In this document: one piece after another, positions 28,338-39,131 of the stretch
Numbering within the stretch: the first letter of the stretch is position 1
How the letters are laid out: every line of letters begins with the position of its first letter
Source: Cryobacterium psychrotolerans
Lineage (GTDB): Bacteria; Actinomycetota; Actinomycetes; Actinomycetales; Microbacteriaceae
NCBI RefSeq assembly: GCF_900101115.1
Contig: NZ_FNFU01000020.1
Span: forward strand, 1-48,025
Direction of reading: 5' to 3'
DNA: 48,025 bases
The notes under the pieces: generated by a model
What the model was told of the DNA's origin: nothing
Seen by the model: the letters and a program-made list of their open reading frames with translations, nothing else
Database searches by the model: none
Position numbers and translations under genes: made by a program

Positions 28338-28742
28338 ATGACTGAGCTCGTCTATTTCTCCAGCACGTCCGGCAACACTCGCCGGTTCGTGGAGAAGCTC
28401 GGCCTTCCCGCGGCACGCATCCCTCTCTATGCCAGGGACGAGCCGCTGAAGGTCGACGAACCCTATGTGCTCTGCATCCCGACCTACGGCGGGGGCGGCC
28501 AGGGGGGAGCAGTCCCCAAACAGGTGATCCGGTTTCTCAATGATGAGAAGAACCGCTCGCTGATCCGCGGCGTCATCAGCGCCGGCAACACGAATTTCGG
28601 CGAGGCGTACTGCCTCGCCGGGGACATCATCGCCGAGAAGTGCCAGGTGCCCCACCTGTATCGATTTGAAGTATTCGGAACGCCGGATGATGTGCGCATC
28701 GTCCACGAAGGATTGGAATCATTTTGGAAGCAACAGCCGTGA
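28338..28742 (+). CDS. nrdI: Class Ib ribonucleotide reductase flavodoxin NrdI
   Basis: The 134-aa flavodoxin-like protein has the FMN-phosphate loop [12 protein letters not shown] at its N-terminus and the [14 protein letters not shown] loop. NrdI supplies superoxide to assemble the Mn(III)2-tyrosyl radical cofactor in NrdF. GAGGGGG precedes the ATG. Its stop overlaps the probable GTG start of nrdE (GTGA, 28739-28742). Confidence 0.95.
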   Translation: MTELVYFSSTSGNTRRFVEKLGLPAARIPLYARDEPLKVDEPYVLCIPTYGGGGQGGAVPKQVIRFLNDEKNRSLIRGVISAGNTNFGEAYCLAGDIIAEKCQVPHLYRFEVFGTPDDVRIVHEGLESFWKQQP

Positions 28743-30880
28743 AGTCGCAGCTCTCCCCGTCTGTCGGCGCGGAGATGGATTACCACTCCCTCAATGCCAT
28801 GCTCAACCTGTACGGCCCGAACGGGGAAATCCAGTTCGAGAAGGACCGTGAAGCGGCGCGGGAGTACTTCCTGCAGCACGTCAACCAGAACACGGTTTTC
28901 TTCCACAGCCTGCGCGAACGCCTCGACTACCTGGTCGAGAAGGAGTACTACGAACAGGCCGTGCTCGACATGTACACGTTCGAGTTCATCACGAAGCTCA
29001 ACGACCTGGCCTACTCGAAGAAGTTCCGCTTCCAGACCTTCCTCGGTGCGTTCAAGTACTACACCTCGTACACGCTGAAGACCTTCGACGGCAAGCGTTA
29101 CCTCGAGCGCTTCGAGGACCGCGTCGTGATGACATCCCTCGGCCTCGCCCAGGGCGACGAGAAGCTCGCGGTGTCCCTCGTCGAGGAGATCATCGCCGGG
29201 CGGTTCCAGCCGGCCACCCCGACCTTCCTCAACTCGGGCAAGGCGCAGCGCGGTGAACTCGTTTCCTGCTTCCTGCTGCGCATCGAAGACAACATGGAGT
29301 CGATCTCCCGCGCCATCAACTCCTCGCTGCAGCTGTCCAAGCGCGGCGGTGGCGTCGCGCTGCTCCTCACGAACATCCGTGAGGCCGGAGCGCCGATCAA
29401 GCAGATCGAGAACCAGTCCAGCGGCATCATCCCCGTGATGAAGCTGCTCGAAGACTCCTTCAGCTATGCCAACCAGCTCGGCGCCCGCCAGGGTGCCGGC
29501 GCGGTCTACCTGCACGCGCACCACCCCGACATCATGCGCTTCCTCGACACCAAGCGTGAGAACGCCGACGAGAAGATCCGCATCAAGACGCTCTCCCTCG
29601 GCGTTGTCGTGCCCGACATCACCTTCGAGCTCGCAAAGAAGGACGAGGACATGTACCTGTTCTCGCCCTACGACGTCGAGCGCGTCTACGGCGTGCCGTT
29701 CGCGGACATCTCGGTCAGCGAGAAGTATCACGAGATGGTCGACGACCCGCGCATCAAGAAGTCGAAGATGAAGGCCCGCGACTTCTTCCAGACGCTCGCG
29801 GAGATCCAGTTCGAGTCCGGCTACCCGTACATCATGTTCGAGGACACGGTCAACGCTGCGAACCCGATCAAGGGCCGCATCAACATGTCGAACCTGTGCT
29901 CGGAGATCCTCCAGGTCGCCACCCCGACGACCTACAACGAGGACCTGTCGTACGACAAGATCGGCAAGGACATCTCCTGCAACCTCGGGTCGATGAACAT
30001 CGCCCTGTCGATGGATTCGCCCGACTTCGGCCAGACGGTCGAGACCGCGATCCGCGGCCTCAACTCGGTGTCGGAGCAGAGCCACATCTCCTCGGTCCGT
30101 TCGATCGAAGACGGCAACGACAAGTCGCACGCGATCGGCCTCGGCCAGATGAACCTGCACGGCTACCTCGCCCGTGAGCGCATCTTCTACGGCAGCGAAG
30201 AGGGCATCGACTTCACCAACATCTACTTCTACACGGTGGTGTTCCACGCGCTGCGTGCCTCGAACAAGCTGGCCATCGAGCGCGGGCGTGCCTTCGACGG
30301 TTTCGAAGACTCGACCTACGCATCCGGTGCCTTCTTCGACAAGTACACCGACCAGGCCTGGACGCCGGCGACCCCGCGGGTCTCCGAACTGTTCGAGACC
30401 TCCGGCGTTGCGATCCCGACCCAGGCCGACTGGGCCGAGCTGAAGGCGTCGATCATGGAGCACGGGATCTACAACCAGAACCTGCAGGCCGTGCCGCCGA
30501 CCGGGTCCATCTCGTACATCAACAACTCGACCTCGTCGATCCACCCGATCGCCTCGAAGATCGAGATCCGCAAGGAAGGCAAGCTCGGCCGCGTCTACTA
30601 CCCGGCGCCGTTCCTCACGAACGACAACCTGGACTACTACCAGGACGCGTACGAGATCGGCGCAGAGAAGATCATCGACACCTACGCGGCCGCCACCCAG
30701 CACGTCGACCAGGGCCTGTCGCTGACGCTGTTCTTCAAGGACACTGCCACCACCCGCGACATCAACAAGGCGCAGATCTACGCCTGGCGCAAGGGCATCA
30801 AGACCATCTACTACATCCGTCTCCGCCAGCTCGCGCTGGAAGGGACCGAGGTGGACGGCTGCGTCTCTTGTATGCTTTAA
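28739..30880 (+). CDS. nrdE: Class Ib ribonucleoside-diphosphate reductase alpha subunit NrdE
   Basis: This 713-aa catalytic subunit reduces ribonucleoside diphosphates to deoxy forms. Visible landmarks are the cysteine in [10 protein letters not shown], the NLCSEI active-site segment with thiyl-radical cysteine, the [11 protein letters not shown] region, the tyrosine pair YYIRLRQ near the C-terminus and the terminal redox pair CVSC in GCVSCML. I prefer GTG at 28739 because it overlaps the nrdI stop as GTGA and has GGAAG seven bases upstream; an alternative TTG lies at 28724. The TAA stop lies inside an 18-bp perfect palindrome. Confidence 0.96.
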   Translation: MKSQLSPSVGAEMDYHSLNAMLNLYGPNGEIQFEKDREAAREYFLQHVNQNTVFFHSLRERLDYLVEKEYYEQAVLDMYTFEFITKLNDLAYSKKFRFQTFLGAFKYYTSYTLKTFDGKRYLERFEDRVVMTSLGLAQGDEKLAVSLVEEIIAGRFQPATPTFLNSGKAQRGELVSCFLLRIEDNMESISRAINSSLQLSKRGGGVALLLTNIREAGAPIKQIENQSSGIIPVMKLLEDSFSYANQLGARQGAGAVYLHAHHPDIMRFLDTKRENADEKIRIKTLSLGVVVPDITFELAKKDEDMYLFSPYDVERVYGVPFADISVSEKYHEMVDDPRIKKSKMKARDFFQTLAEIQFESGYPYIMFEDTVNAANPIKGRINMSNLCSEILQVATPTTYNEDLSYDKIGKDISCNLGSMNIALSMDSPDFGQTVETAIRGLNSVSEQSHISSVRSIEDGNDKSHAIGLGQMNLHGYLARERIFYGSEEGIDFTNIYFYTVVFHALRASNKLAIERGRAFDGFEDSTYASGAFFDKYTDQAWTPATPRVSELFETSGVAIPTQADWAELKASIMEHGIYNQNLQAVPPTGSISYINNSTSSIHPIASKIEIRKEGKLGRVYYPAPFLTNDNLDYYQDAYEIGAEKIIDTYAAATQHVDQGLSLTLFFKDTATTRDINKAQIYAWRKGIKTIYYIRLRQLALEGTEVDGCVSCML

Positions 30881-30952
30881 GGCTGCAGCCTTAACGGATG
30901 CACCGGTGGTCGAGCTTGTCGAGACCACGAATGCCGATCTCGACAAGCTCGA
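30877..30952. repeat. Palindrome plus 15-bp inverted repeat between nrdE and nrdF
   Basis: TTAAGGCTGCAGCCTTAA (30877-30894) is a perfect 18-bp palindrome containing the nrdE stop. It is followed by TCGAGCTTGTCGAGA (30910-30924) and its exact complement TCTCGACAAGCTCGA (30938-30952), with a 13-base loop. The TCGAGCTTGTCGAGACCA word resembles a common intergenic repeat of Micrococcales as I recall it; no other copy is seen in this window. It may modulate nrdF expression relative to nrdE. Confidence 0.85.
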
Positions 30953-30967
30953 TTTACGAACCACTGA

Positions 30968-32370
<1,403 letters not shown>

Positions 32371-32426
32371 GGCCTCATTAAAGCGCGTGCGCCCCTTGCC
32401 CGCTCTGCTTGGTCTGAGATTGAGAC

Positions 32427-32470
32427 TTCCGGTCGAGTTTGCCCGGTGTACCGGTCAAACTCGACCGGAA
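32427..32470. repeat. Perfect 15-bp inverted repeat upstream of the DUF1801 gene
   Basis: TTCCGGTCGAGTTTG (32427-32441) and CAAACTCGACCGGAA (32456-32470) pair perfectly. The 14-base loop CCCGGTGTACCGGT can itself form a small stem. It lies between the start of the DUF1801 gene and the 3' end of the VOC gene, both leftward, and could terminate the VOC transcript. Confidence 0.85.
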
Positions 32471-32510
32471 CTGGCCAGGTCGACGCAGGGTGCGCCCATC
32501 CGGGCGGATC

Positions 32511-32561
32511 AGCGAACCGGCACAGTGAGCGAACCGGCACAGTCAGCGAACCGGCACAGTG
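32511..32561. repeat. 17-bp tandem repeat, three units, overlapping a gene 3' end
   Basis: AGCGAACCGGCACAGTG occurs at 32511 and 32545 and with a final C at 32528, giving three abutting units. The stop codon of the VOC gene (32543-32545) lies in the array, so the last residues of that protein come from repeat DNA. This parallels the 16-bp arrays at 87-214 and 46470-46501. Confidence 0.9.
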
Positions 32562-32986
32562 AGCCGCGAAGTGAAGCGAATGAGGTACCCGTCCGGGTCC
32601 TGCACCAGGAACTGGGACACTCCGGCCTCGGTGCTGCCGGTCTGGTACCACTTGTCTTCGGGGGCCATGAAGAGCGGCCAGCCCGATGCCGCGAGGCGTT
32701 CGACCAGGGGCGTGATCGCCGGCACCGAGACCTGGAAATTCACGCCGCGGCCCAGGGGCCTTTCGAGGGTGTCGGCGACCCAATTCCGACCGACTCCGAT
32801 CTGCTCGAGCATGATCTGCGCCGTTCCGTACTGAAGGTAGGCGAAACCCTCCTGCGGACGGTCGTAGAGGATCTCGAAACCGCACAGAGCAACCCAGAAA
32901 TCCAGGCTCGTGGCGAGATCGGTGATCAGGAGTTCGGGGACGAGGCCAGGGAACGCGGGGGCAGTATCTCCCGATGCGGAGTTCAT
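32543..32986 (-). CDS. VOC/glyoxalase superfamily protein (bleomycin-resistance-like)
   Basis: The 147-aa protein shows the paired beta-alpha-beta-beta-beta modules of the vicinal oxygen chelate fold: PELLITDLATSLDFWVALCGFEI at the N-terminus, then ERLAASGWPLF and QFLVQDPDGYLIRF at the C-terminus with the usual D-P-(D)-GY-L-I-R-F ending. Substrate unknown; relatives include antibiotic-binding proteins and dioxygenases. I start at 32986 (GGGAG upstream); the frame is open further but runs through a hexanucleotide repeat and the neighbouring gene. The C-terminal TVPVR lies in the 17-bp tandem repeat. Confidence 0.82.
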   Translation of the reverse strand: MNSASGDTAPAFPGLVPELLITDLATSLDFWVALCGFEILYDRPQEGFAYLQYGTAQIMLEQIGVGRNWVADTLERPLGRGVNFQVSVPAITPLVERLAASGWPLFMAPEDKWYQTGSTEAGVSQFLVQDPDGYLIRFTSRLTVPVR

Positions 32987-33002
32987 GTCTCCCAGTATGG
33001 GG

Positions 33003-33037
33003 CGGCAGCGGCAGCGGCAGCGGCAGCGGCAGCGGCA
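33003..33037. repeat. (CGGCAG)n hexanucleotide microsatellite
   Basis: Five perfect CGGCAG units and a partial sixth occupy almost the whole 55-base gap between the dehydrogenase stop (33042) and the VOC gene start (32986). Its position just upstream of the VOC ribosome site means slippage could change spacing or expression of that gene. Confidence 0.92.
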
Positions 33038-33041
33038 CGCG

Positions 33042-34037
33042 TCAGCGCGGGTCAACCACCGGCGCCGTCTCGGGCTCGCCCGTCTCGAACAGCGAGATGA
33101 CGTTCTGCGCCTGGATGCGGATGTACTCCGCCAGCGTGTGGTCGGAGAGGAACCCGACGTGCGGCGTGACGATCGTGCGCTCGTGGGTGACGAGCGGGTG
33201 ATCGGCCGGCGCCGGCTCGACGTCCAGCACGTCCAGGCCGGCGGCGGTGATCTGGCCGCTGTCGAGCGCCTCAACCAGGGCGGGCGTGTCGATCAGCTGC
33301 CCGCGGCTCACGTTGACCAGGTAGCTGCCGGGCTTCATCCTGGAGATCGAGTCGGCATTGATGATCCGGTTCGTTTCCGGCGTCAACGGCAGGTGCAGGG
33401 AGAGCACGTCGGCGGAGGCAAGCACCTCGTCGAAACTCGCCAACCGCACGCCCAGCGACGCCAGACGCGCCGCGGCCTCCGGGTTCCGCGCGAGGTGCGG
33501 GTCGTAACCGACGATCGCGCCGAACAGGGGAGACGCGAACTCGGCCAGCTTCGCGCCGATCCGGCCCAGCCCGATCAGCCCGAGCGTCTTCTGGCTGAGG
33601 CGGGCAGGGCTCACGGCCGGGCGCGCGTTCCAGTCCACGCCGATGACGCGCTCGAAGAACGGCAGGTCCCGTGCCGTCGCCAGGATGAGCCCGAGCGCGT
33701 GCGTCGCGACCTCCTCGGTGGCCACGCCGGGCAGGTTGGTCACCCAGACGCCGGCTGCCCGCGCCGCGTCGAGGTCGATGTGGTCGAAACCCATCGAGAC
33801 GAGCGAGATGATGCGCAGGTCCGGCAGGCCCGCGATCACGCGTTCCGGAATCGGCGCATACCCGACGAGCAGGGCTTGGGCGCCCTGGGCCTCGGCGAGG
33901 ATGCGATCCGGGTCGAGGGTCTCGAGGAATCGAACCTCGAAGCCGTGTCCCTCGAGCAGACGGATGCCCGGGGTCGGGTCGATGTCCTCGTTGTCGGTGT
34001 AGATCGCGAGCGGTTTCTGCTCCGGCACGGCGGTCAC
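33042..34037 (-). CDS. D-2-hydroxyacid dehydrogenase (SerA/D-lactate dehydrogenase superfamily)
   Basis: The 331-aa NAD-dependent enzyme has the Rossmann motif GLGRIG (156-161) and the catalytic triad R245 (NVSRGQLID), E274 (DVLDVEPAP) and H293 (TPHVGF). It interconverts a D-2-hydroxy acid and a 2-oxo acid. Starting with GTG at 34037, it overlaps the stop of the amino-acid ABC ATPase (GTGA), so it is the last gene of a four-gene transporter operon. This suggests the imported compound is a 2-hydroxy acid or an amino acid whose 2-oxo acid is reduced. It lacks the C-terminal ACT domain of biosynthetic SerA, arguing against a serine pathway role. Confidence 0.88.
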   Translation of the reverse strand: MTAVPEQKPLAIYTDNEDIDPTPGIRLLEGHGFEVRFLETLDPDRILAEAQGAQALLVGYAPIPERVIAGLPDLRIISLVSMGFDHIDLDAARAAGVWVTNLPGVATEEVATHALGLILATARDLPFFERVIGVDWNARPAVSPARLSQKTLGLIGLGRIGAKLAEFASPLFGAIVGYDPHLARNPEAAARLASLGVRLASFDEVLASADVLSLHLPLTPETNRIINADSISRMKPGSYLVNVSRGQLIDTPALVEALDSGQITAAGLDVLDVEPAPADHPLVTHERTIVTPHVGFLSDHTLAEYIRIQAQNVISLFETGEPETAPVVDPR

Positions 34038-34798
34038 AGGACCTTCGAGAGGAACGCCTGCGTGCGGCGGTGCTGCGGGTTACCGAGCACGTCCCTCGGG
34101 GCGCCCTGCTCGACAACGACGCCGGCGTCCATGAAGACGAGGTGGTCGCCGACCTCGCGGGCGAAGCCGACCTCGTGGGTGACTACGATCATGGTCATTC
34201 CGCTGTCGGCCAGGTCGCGCATGACATCGAGCACCTCGCCGACCAGTTCCGGGTCGAGGGCGCTGGTCGGCTCATCGAACAACATGAGCTTGGGCTTCAT
34301 CGCGAGGGCACGGGCGATCGCGACGCGCTGCTGCTGGCCGCCGGAGAGCTGCGACGGAAACTTGTGCGCCTGGTCGGCGAGACCCACGCGCTCCAGCAGC
34401 TGCATGGCGCGCTCCCGGGAATCCTTCTTCTGCTCGCGCAGCACGTCGACCGGAGCCAGCATCACGTTCTGCAGCGCGGTCATGTGGGCGAAGAGGTTGA
34501 AGCGCTGGAACACCATGCCGATGTCGCGCCGCTGGTCGGCGACCTGGTTCTCGTTCAGCTCATACAGCTTGCCGGCGCGCTCCTGGTAGCCGACGAGTTG
34601 GCCGTCGACGGACAGCCGGCCCGCGTCGATGCGCTCCAGGTGGTTGATGCAGCGCAGGAGGGTGGACTTGCCCGAGCCGGAGGGGCCGAGGAGGCAGAAG
34701 ACCTGGCCGGTGCGAACCTCGAGGTCGATCCCCTTCAGCACCTCAACGTGGCCGAATGACTTGTGGACGTTTTCCGCCGTGACCATTGCAGTTGTCAT
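34034..34798 (-). CDS. Polar amino-acid ABC transporter ATPase (GlnQ-like)
   Basis: The 254-aa ATPase has Walker [10 protein letters not shown] (about 39-47), Q-loop [10 protein letters not shown], signature LSGGQQQR, Walker [13 protein letters not shown] and the H-loop VVTHE. The [17 protein letters not shown] insertion is typical of the polar amino-acid (HisP/GlnQ) branch. It overlaps the permease upstream (ATGA) and the dehydrogenase downstream (GTGA), indicating tight co-expression. Confidence 0.93.
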   Translation of the reverse strand: MTTAMVTAENVHKSFGHVEVLKGIDLEVRTGQVFCLLGPSGSGKSTLLRCINHLERIDAGRLSVDGQLVGYQERAGKLYELNENQVADQRRDIGMVFQRFNLFAHMTALQNVMLAPVDVLREQKKDSRERAMQLLERVGLADQAHKFPSQLSGGQQQRVAIARALAMKPKLMLFDEPTSALDPELVGEVLDVMRDLADSGMTMIVVTHEVGFAREVGDHLVFMDAGVVVEQGAPRDVLGNPQHRRTQAFLSKVL

Positions 34799-35745
34799 GA
34801 GGCTGCTCCACCTTTCGTGCCGACGGGCTGGGCGCCGGGTGCCGCCGCCGGCGACGTGACCCGTCCCGGCGTGAGATTCCTCAGTACGCGCTGGCGGCGA
34901 GGCGCGGCGCCAGCGACCCCGCGGGCGAACCGTTTCTCGAGTTGCATCTGGATCAGCGTCGAGATCGTCGTCAGGACGAGGTACCAGATGCTGGCGACGA
35001 TGAGCAGTTCGAAGATGTAGAAGTTGCGCGCGGAAATCGTCTGCGCCCGGTTCAACAGGTCCGGCGCAGCGATCACCGTGACCAGCGACGTCATCTTCAG
35101 CATGGTGATGAGTTCGTTGCCCATCGGCGGAATGATGACCCGCATGGCCTGGGGCAGAACGATCTTGAACATGGTTGACCGGCGGCGCATCCCGAGCGCC
35201 ATGGCGGCCTCGCTCTGGCCGTGGTCGACCGACAGGATGCCGCCGCGAACGATCTCCGCCATGTAGGCGCCCTCGTTGAGGCCGAGTCCGAGCAGCGCCG
35301 CCACGAACGCGGTGATCACCGTGTTCGTGTCGAGGCTGAGCTCGCCCATCCCGAGCCTCGGGAAGAACAGGGCGAGGTTGAACCAGAGCAGCAGCTGCAC
35401 GAGCACCGGTGTGCCGCGGAATGCCCAGATGTAGCCCCCGGCCACCGAGTTCAGCACTCGGTTCGGCGACAGGCGCATGACTGCCACCGCCACTCCGAGG
35501 ACGACTCCGATGATCATCGAGAGCACGGTCAGGGAAATGGTGACCCAGAGCCCGCTGAGGATGGTCGGGCCGAACAGGTTCTCCCCGACAACAGACCAGT
35601 CGAGGTTGTCGTTCGTGGCGACGGCGTAGAGGAGTGCAACCAGCACGGCGACCACGATGACGCCCGAGATCTGCTGTCCCCAGTGCCGTACCGGGATGGC
35701 GCGGATCGGGGTTTTGGCATCGGTGGAAGCCGGCTGGCCGCTCAT
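34795..35745 (-). CDS. Polar amino-acid ABC transporter permease (HisM/GlnP family)
   Basis: The 316-aa protein has about five helices of the His/Glu/Gln/Arg/opine permease type with [28 protein letters not shown] and the EAA loop [23 protein letters not shown]. Only one permease gene is present, so it should form a homodimer. The C-terminal tail is Pro/Ala/Arg-rich and hydrophilic. Its ATG shares a base with the binding-protein stop (TAATG). Confidence 0.92.
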   Translation of the reverse strand: MSGQPASTDAKTPIRAIPVRHWGQQISGVIVVAVLVALLYAVATNDNLDWSVVGENLFGPTILSGLWVTISLTVLSMIIGVVLGVAVAVMRLSPNRVLNSVAGGYIWAFRGTPVLVQLLLWFNLALFFPRLGMGELSLDTNTVITAFVAALLGLGLNEGAYMAEIVRGGILSVDHGQSEAAMALGMRRRSTMFKIVLPQAMRVIIPPMGNELITMLKMTSLVTVIAAPDLLNRAQTISARNFYIFELLIVASIWYLVLTTISTLIQMQLEKRFARGVAGAAPRRQRVLRNLTPGRVTSPAAAPGAQPVGTKGGAAS

Positions 35746-36659
35746 TACAGGGTGCCGCCGTTGACCGTGACCTCGGTGACCGCGCCGGAGCCCAGGTCGT
35801 GCTCGTCGAGGATGGACTTGTACGTGCCGTCGGCGATCAGCTTCTCGATGGTCGCCTTGACCGCGTCCCGAAGGTCGGAGTCTTCCTTGGCGAACATCGG
35901 CCCCATGACAACGGGCAGGAGAGGCTCGTCGTTGCCGATCTCAAACTTGCCGCTGCCTCCCTCCGCCTGGGCGTTGAAGCGGGCGACGGCATCCTGGGAG
36001 AAGGAGGCGTCGGCGCGTCCGCTGCGCACCTGCAGCATGGCGTCGGCGTCGGTGGCGAGTGCGGTCACAACGATCGGGTCGTCGGCGCACTCCTCGGTGT
36101 TGAACTTCTCCAGCAGGCTGACCTGGGTGGACGCCTCCAGGGCGGCGACCTTCAGACCGCACATGTCCTCGATGCCCTTGATGCTCTTGGGGTTGCCGGC
36201 CGGGACGACGATGCCCTGTCCGGTCAGGAAGTAATCGACGAAGTCGTACTTCGCCTGACGCGCCTTGGTGTCGGTCATGGCCGCGACGACGACGTCGATT
36301 CGCTTGGCGTCGAGAGCGGGGAGCAGTCCGTCGAAGGCCATGTTCGTGATGTCGACTGTGAGGCCGAGCTCGTCTCCGATGGCCTGGAACAGTGCCATGT
36401 CGAGGCCGATGACGGTGGTGTTGTCTGCGTCGAGGTACTCGAAGGGCGGGTAGAACGCCTCGGTGCCGATCTTGAGCACGCCGGCTTCCTTGATGTCTGC
36501 GGGAAGCATGCCGCGCAGGGCGCTGTCCGCGTCCTTGGCAGGAGCCTTGTCCGCCGACGAGGCCGCGCCTCCCGCGGAACACCCGGCCAGCATCGTCGCG
36601 GCGACCGCGAAGGTGACACCGAGAACGACTGCCTTGTTGCGCTTATTCATAGACCTCAT
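35745..36659 (-). CDS. Amino-acid ABC transporter substrate-binding lipoprotein (family 3)
   Basis: The product (304 aa from this start) has a lipoprotein signal ending TMLAGC and a family 3 binding domain with [36 protein letters not shown] and [12 protein letters not shown] segments. Two further cysteines (DMCGLK and EECADD) could form a disulfide. AAGGAGGAGCC lies right before the ATG at 36659, which decides the start over the longer frame. It heads the leftward operon SBP-permease-ATPase-dehydrogenase and is divergent from the TPP enzyme gene, sharing a 115-base promoter region. Confidence 0.92.
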   Translation of the reverse strand: MRSMNKRNKAVVLGVTFAVAATMLAGCSAGGAASSADKAPAKDADSALRGMLPADIKEAGVLKIGTEAFYPPFEYLDADNTTVIGLDMALFQAIGDELGLTVDITNMAFDGLLPALDAKRIDVVVAAMTDTKARQAKYDFVDYFLTGQGIVVPAGNPKSIKGIEDMCGLKVAALEASTQVSLLEKFNTEECADDPIVVTALATDADAMLQVRSGRADASFSQDAVARFNAQAEGGSGKFEIGNDEPLLPVVMGPMFAKEDSDLRDAVKATIEKLIADGTYKSILDEHDLGSGAVTEVTVNGGTL

Positions 36660-36722
36660 GGCTCCTCCTTGAGCAGTGATGTCAGTCACCACTTCACGTG
36701 ATGATCAAACGATATTGCATGG

Positions 36723-36764
36723 TTGTTCTACATTATGACGGCAATTCGCAGAATTGTCCTACGA
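36723..36764. promoter_or_regulatory. Two FadR/FCD-type operators in the divergent promoter region
   Basis: TTGTTCTACAT (36723-36733) and TTGTCCTACGA (36754-36764) fit the TNGTNNNACNA pattern of FadR-subfamily GntR regulators, fully for the second and with one end change for the first. They start 31 bases apart, on the same face of the helix. The second lies 10 bases before the TPP enzyme start. A related site, TTGTTGTACGG, precedes the GntR gene at 39151-39161. Confidence 0.6.
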
Positions 36765-36774
36765 TGGAGCAATC

Positions 36775-38418
36775 ATGACGATAACTGAGACTGACGAGAC
36801 CCCGACCTCCCTTCATCGCAATGGCGGGGCGGCGGTCGCCGAGACCCTTCAGGAGCACGGCGTCGACACGATTTTCGGCATCCCGGGCACGCACAACCTC
36901 GAGATCTACCGGCACCTCGTGCGCCTGGGCATCAGGCCCGTCACGCATCGTCACGAGCAAGGGGCCGGCTACGCCGCCGACGGCTACAGCCAGGTCGCGG
37001 GCAAACCCGGGGTCGTCATCACGACCAGCGGCCCGGGCACCCTCAACGCGATGGTCGCGGCCGGCACCTCGTACGCGGAATCCCGGCCCGTGCTGATCAT
37101 CTCCTCCGGGCTCCCCTCCGGCACCGAACACCTCGACGGCGGCGAACTCCACGAGACGAAGGACACCCTCGCCGCCATGGCGAGCATGACCGAGTGGAGC
37201 ACGCGGGCGACAACCCCCGAGGAAGCAACCGAGGCCATCGCGCATGCCTTCGAGGTCATGCGCACGGGTCGCCCGCGCCCGGTCTACGTCGAGATCCCGA
37301 GCGACGTGCTTGCGCAGGAGTGGGACGGCGAGGTCGCCCGAGCCGGCGACGTGCTGACCCCCGCAGTCGACGAATCCCTGGTGCGGCAGGCAGCCCTGCT
37401 ACTCCTCGGCGCCACTCGGCCGGCGATCATCGCCGGCGGCGGATCCCGTGGGGCCGACGCGCAGCTGCGCCGGCTCGCCGAGCGCCTCACGGCGCCCGTG
37501 ATCTCGACCTGCAACGGCAAGGGAGTGCTGCCCGAGGGCCACCCGCTCTCCCTGGGCGCGAACATCCGCCTGAGGTCTGCTCAGGACTGGCTGAATGCCA
37601 GCGACGCGCTGCTGGTCGTGGGCAGCGAACTGGGCGACTCCGACCTGTGGGAGGGCAGGATCACCTCGCCGAACGTGATCCGCATCGACATTGCCGAGAG
37701 TCAGTTGGCCCTGAACGCACCGGCGCGGATCGCCATCCGCGCGGATGCCGCGGATGCCCTCGAGGCCATCGACGAGGCCATCGACGCGGTCCTCGGCCGG
37801 CACGGCGCCCCCGCCGATTCCGCCGAGCCACACATGGCGTCCCGCGAGCTGGACGAACTCAAGGCGACGCTCACGGTCGAGGCCCTGGCCGACGGCGAGA
37901 CCTGGTTCGAGCTGAACTCCGAACTCCGCACGGCGCTGCCCGCTGACACGATCATCACCGGCGACTCCTCGCAGGTGACCTACTTCGGAACGGTGCACTT
38001 CTTCCCGGTGCCGAACAAGAACTCGTTCCTCTACATGCCTCGCGTGGCAACCCTCGGCTACGCCCTCCCCGCCGCGATCGGCGCGAAGGTTGCCCGGCCC
38101 GACGCGCCGGTCATCGCCCTCCTCGGGGATGGCGCGCTCATGTTCTCGGTCCAGGAGCTGGTCACGGCGGTCGAGCAGGGCCTCTCGATCGTCGTCGTCG
38201 TCGCGAACAACGGCGGCTACCGCGAGATCCGGGACCAGCAGGCGGCACGCGGGATCGCCCCGGTCGGGGTCGACCTGCACGTTCCCGACCTGGTGGCCCT
38301 GGCGAACGCGATCGGCGCGACCGGCGAGCGGGCCGAAAACGCCCAGGATGCCGCGGCCAGGGCCCGGGCGGCCCTCGGCCGTCGGGGCCCGACGGTGATC
38401 AGCCTCGACTTCCCCTAG
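36775..38418 (+). CDS. Thiamine-diphosphate-dependent 2-oxo acid decarboxylase/acetolactate synthase-like enzyme
   Basis: The 547-aa protein has the three-domain ThDP fold. The catalytic glutamate is E61 in HRHEQGAGYAADGY, and the cofactor motif is GDG (451-453) followed 24 residues later by NN (478-479). The FGIPGTHNLEIYR start resembles 2-oxo acid decarboxylases such as the 2-ketoarginine enzyme AruI and acetolactate synthases; the exact substrate cannot be read. It begins at 36775 (GGAG upstream). It is divergent from the amino-acid transporter-dehydrogenase operon and convergent with the GntR gene, suggesting it acts on a 2-oxo acid made from the imported compound. Confidence 0.85.
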   Translation: MTITETDETPTSLHRNGGAAVAETLQEHGVDTIFGIPGTHNLEIYRHLVRLGIRPVTHRHEQGAGYAADGYSQVAGKPGVVITTSGPGTLNAMVAAGTSYAESRPVLIISSGLPSGTEHLDGGELHETKDTLAAMASMTEWSTRATTPEEATEAIAHAFEVMRTGRPRPVYVEIPSDVLAQEWDGEVARAGDVLTPAVDESLVRQAALLLLGATRPAIIAGGGSRGADAQLRRLAERLTAPVISTCNGKGVLPEGHPLSLGANIRLRSAQDWLNASDALLVVGSELGDSDLWEGRITSPNVIRIDIAESQLALNAPARIAIRADAADALEAIDEAIDAVLGRHGAPADSAEPHMASRELDELKATLTVEALADGETWFELNSELRTALPADTIITGDSSQVTYFGTVHFFPVPNKNSFLYMPRVATLGYALPAAIGAKVARPDAPVIALLGDGALMFSVQELVTAVEQGLSIVVVVANNGGYREIRDQQAARGIAPVGVDLHVPDLVALANAIGATGERAENAQDAAARARAALGRRGPTVISLDFP

Positions 38419-38437
38419 GGGTGCCGAGGCAGGAGCG

Positions 38438-39094
38438 TCAGGCTTCGACCGCGTCGAGCCGGGCGTGCAGCCGGCGAATCGTTTCGTCGATGTGGTCTTC
38501 CACGCAGCGTGCCGCTGCAGCGTTGTCCTGGGCGGCGATCGCCGCGTAGATGCGGCGGTGCTCATCGAGGAACGACGCATCCGCTGCGTAGTCGAGCCGG
38601 GATGACGCGAGGGCGTTGAGGTAAAACGAGAGCTCCACCGCGAGCTGGGCGTAGAAGGCGTCGATGCGCTCGCTGCCGAAATTACGAACGGTGGCGGCGT
38701 GGAAGGCGAGGTCCTTCTCGACAATGTCGCGGTCGTCGCCGGCGTCCGCGGCGAGTTCCAGGTCGTCCAGGGCCGTCTTGATTCCGGCGATGACCTCGGC
38801 GCTGGCGGGCAGGGAGACCGCGCCCACCTCAAGTCCGCGACGAGCGTCGTAGAGGTTGATCAGCGCATCCTTGGTCGGCTCCGCGACGATGGCCCCGCGG
38901 TGCATTTCATGGCGGATGAGACGACTCTGGCCGAGCAGCAACACGGCCTCGCGAACCGTGTTCCGGGAGACTCCGAGAGTCGTGGCGATCGTGTTTTCTC
39001 GCAGCGGAGTGCCGGGTTTCAGGCTGCCGTCCAGGATCAGGGTAGTGATGTGGTCGCGCACGTGTTCCGCCGTGCTGACGCGCTGGAAGGACAT
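38438..39094 (-). CDS. GntR-family transcriptional regulator (FadR/FCD subfamily)
   Basis: The product (218 aa from this start) has an N-terminal winged helix (AEHVRDHITTLILDGSLKPG; LRENTIATTLGVSRNTVREA) and an all-helical FCD effector domain with DLAFHAATVRNFGSERI and DEHRRIYAAI, whose histidines usually hold a metal that contacts a carboxylate ligand. Start choice is uncertain: ATG at 39094 has AGGGT upstream; 39112 and 39130 are alternatives, the last lying right after a TAGAAT -10-like element. The gene ends 20 bases from the convergent TPP enzyme gene. Matching operators upstream of both gene sets make it the likely local regulator. Confidence 0.88.
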   Translation of the reverse strand: MSFQRVSTAEHVRDHITTLILDGSLKPGTPLRENTIATTLGVSRNTVREAVLLLGQSRLIRHEMHRGAIVAEPTKDALINLYDARRGLEVGAVSLPASAEVIAGIKTALDDLELAADAGDDRDIVEKDLAFHAATVRNFGSERIDAFYAQLAVELSFYLNALASSRLDYAADASFLDEHRRIYAAIAAQDNAAAARCVEDHIDETIRRLHARLDAVEA

Positions 39095-39131
39095 CTTCGT
39101 CAGACCCTGCATGGACGCCATGGACGCCATT

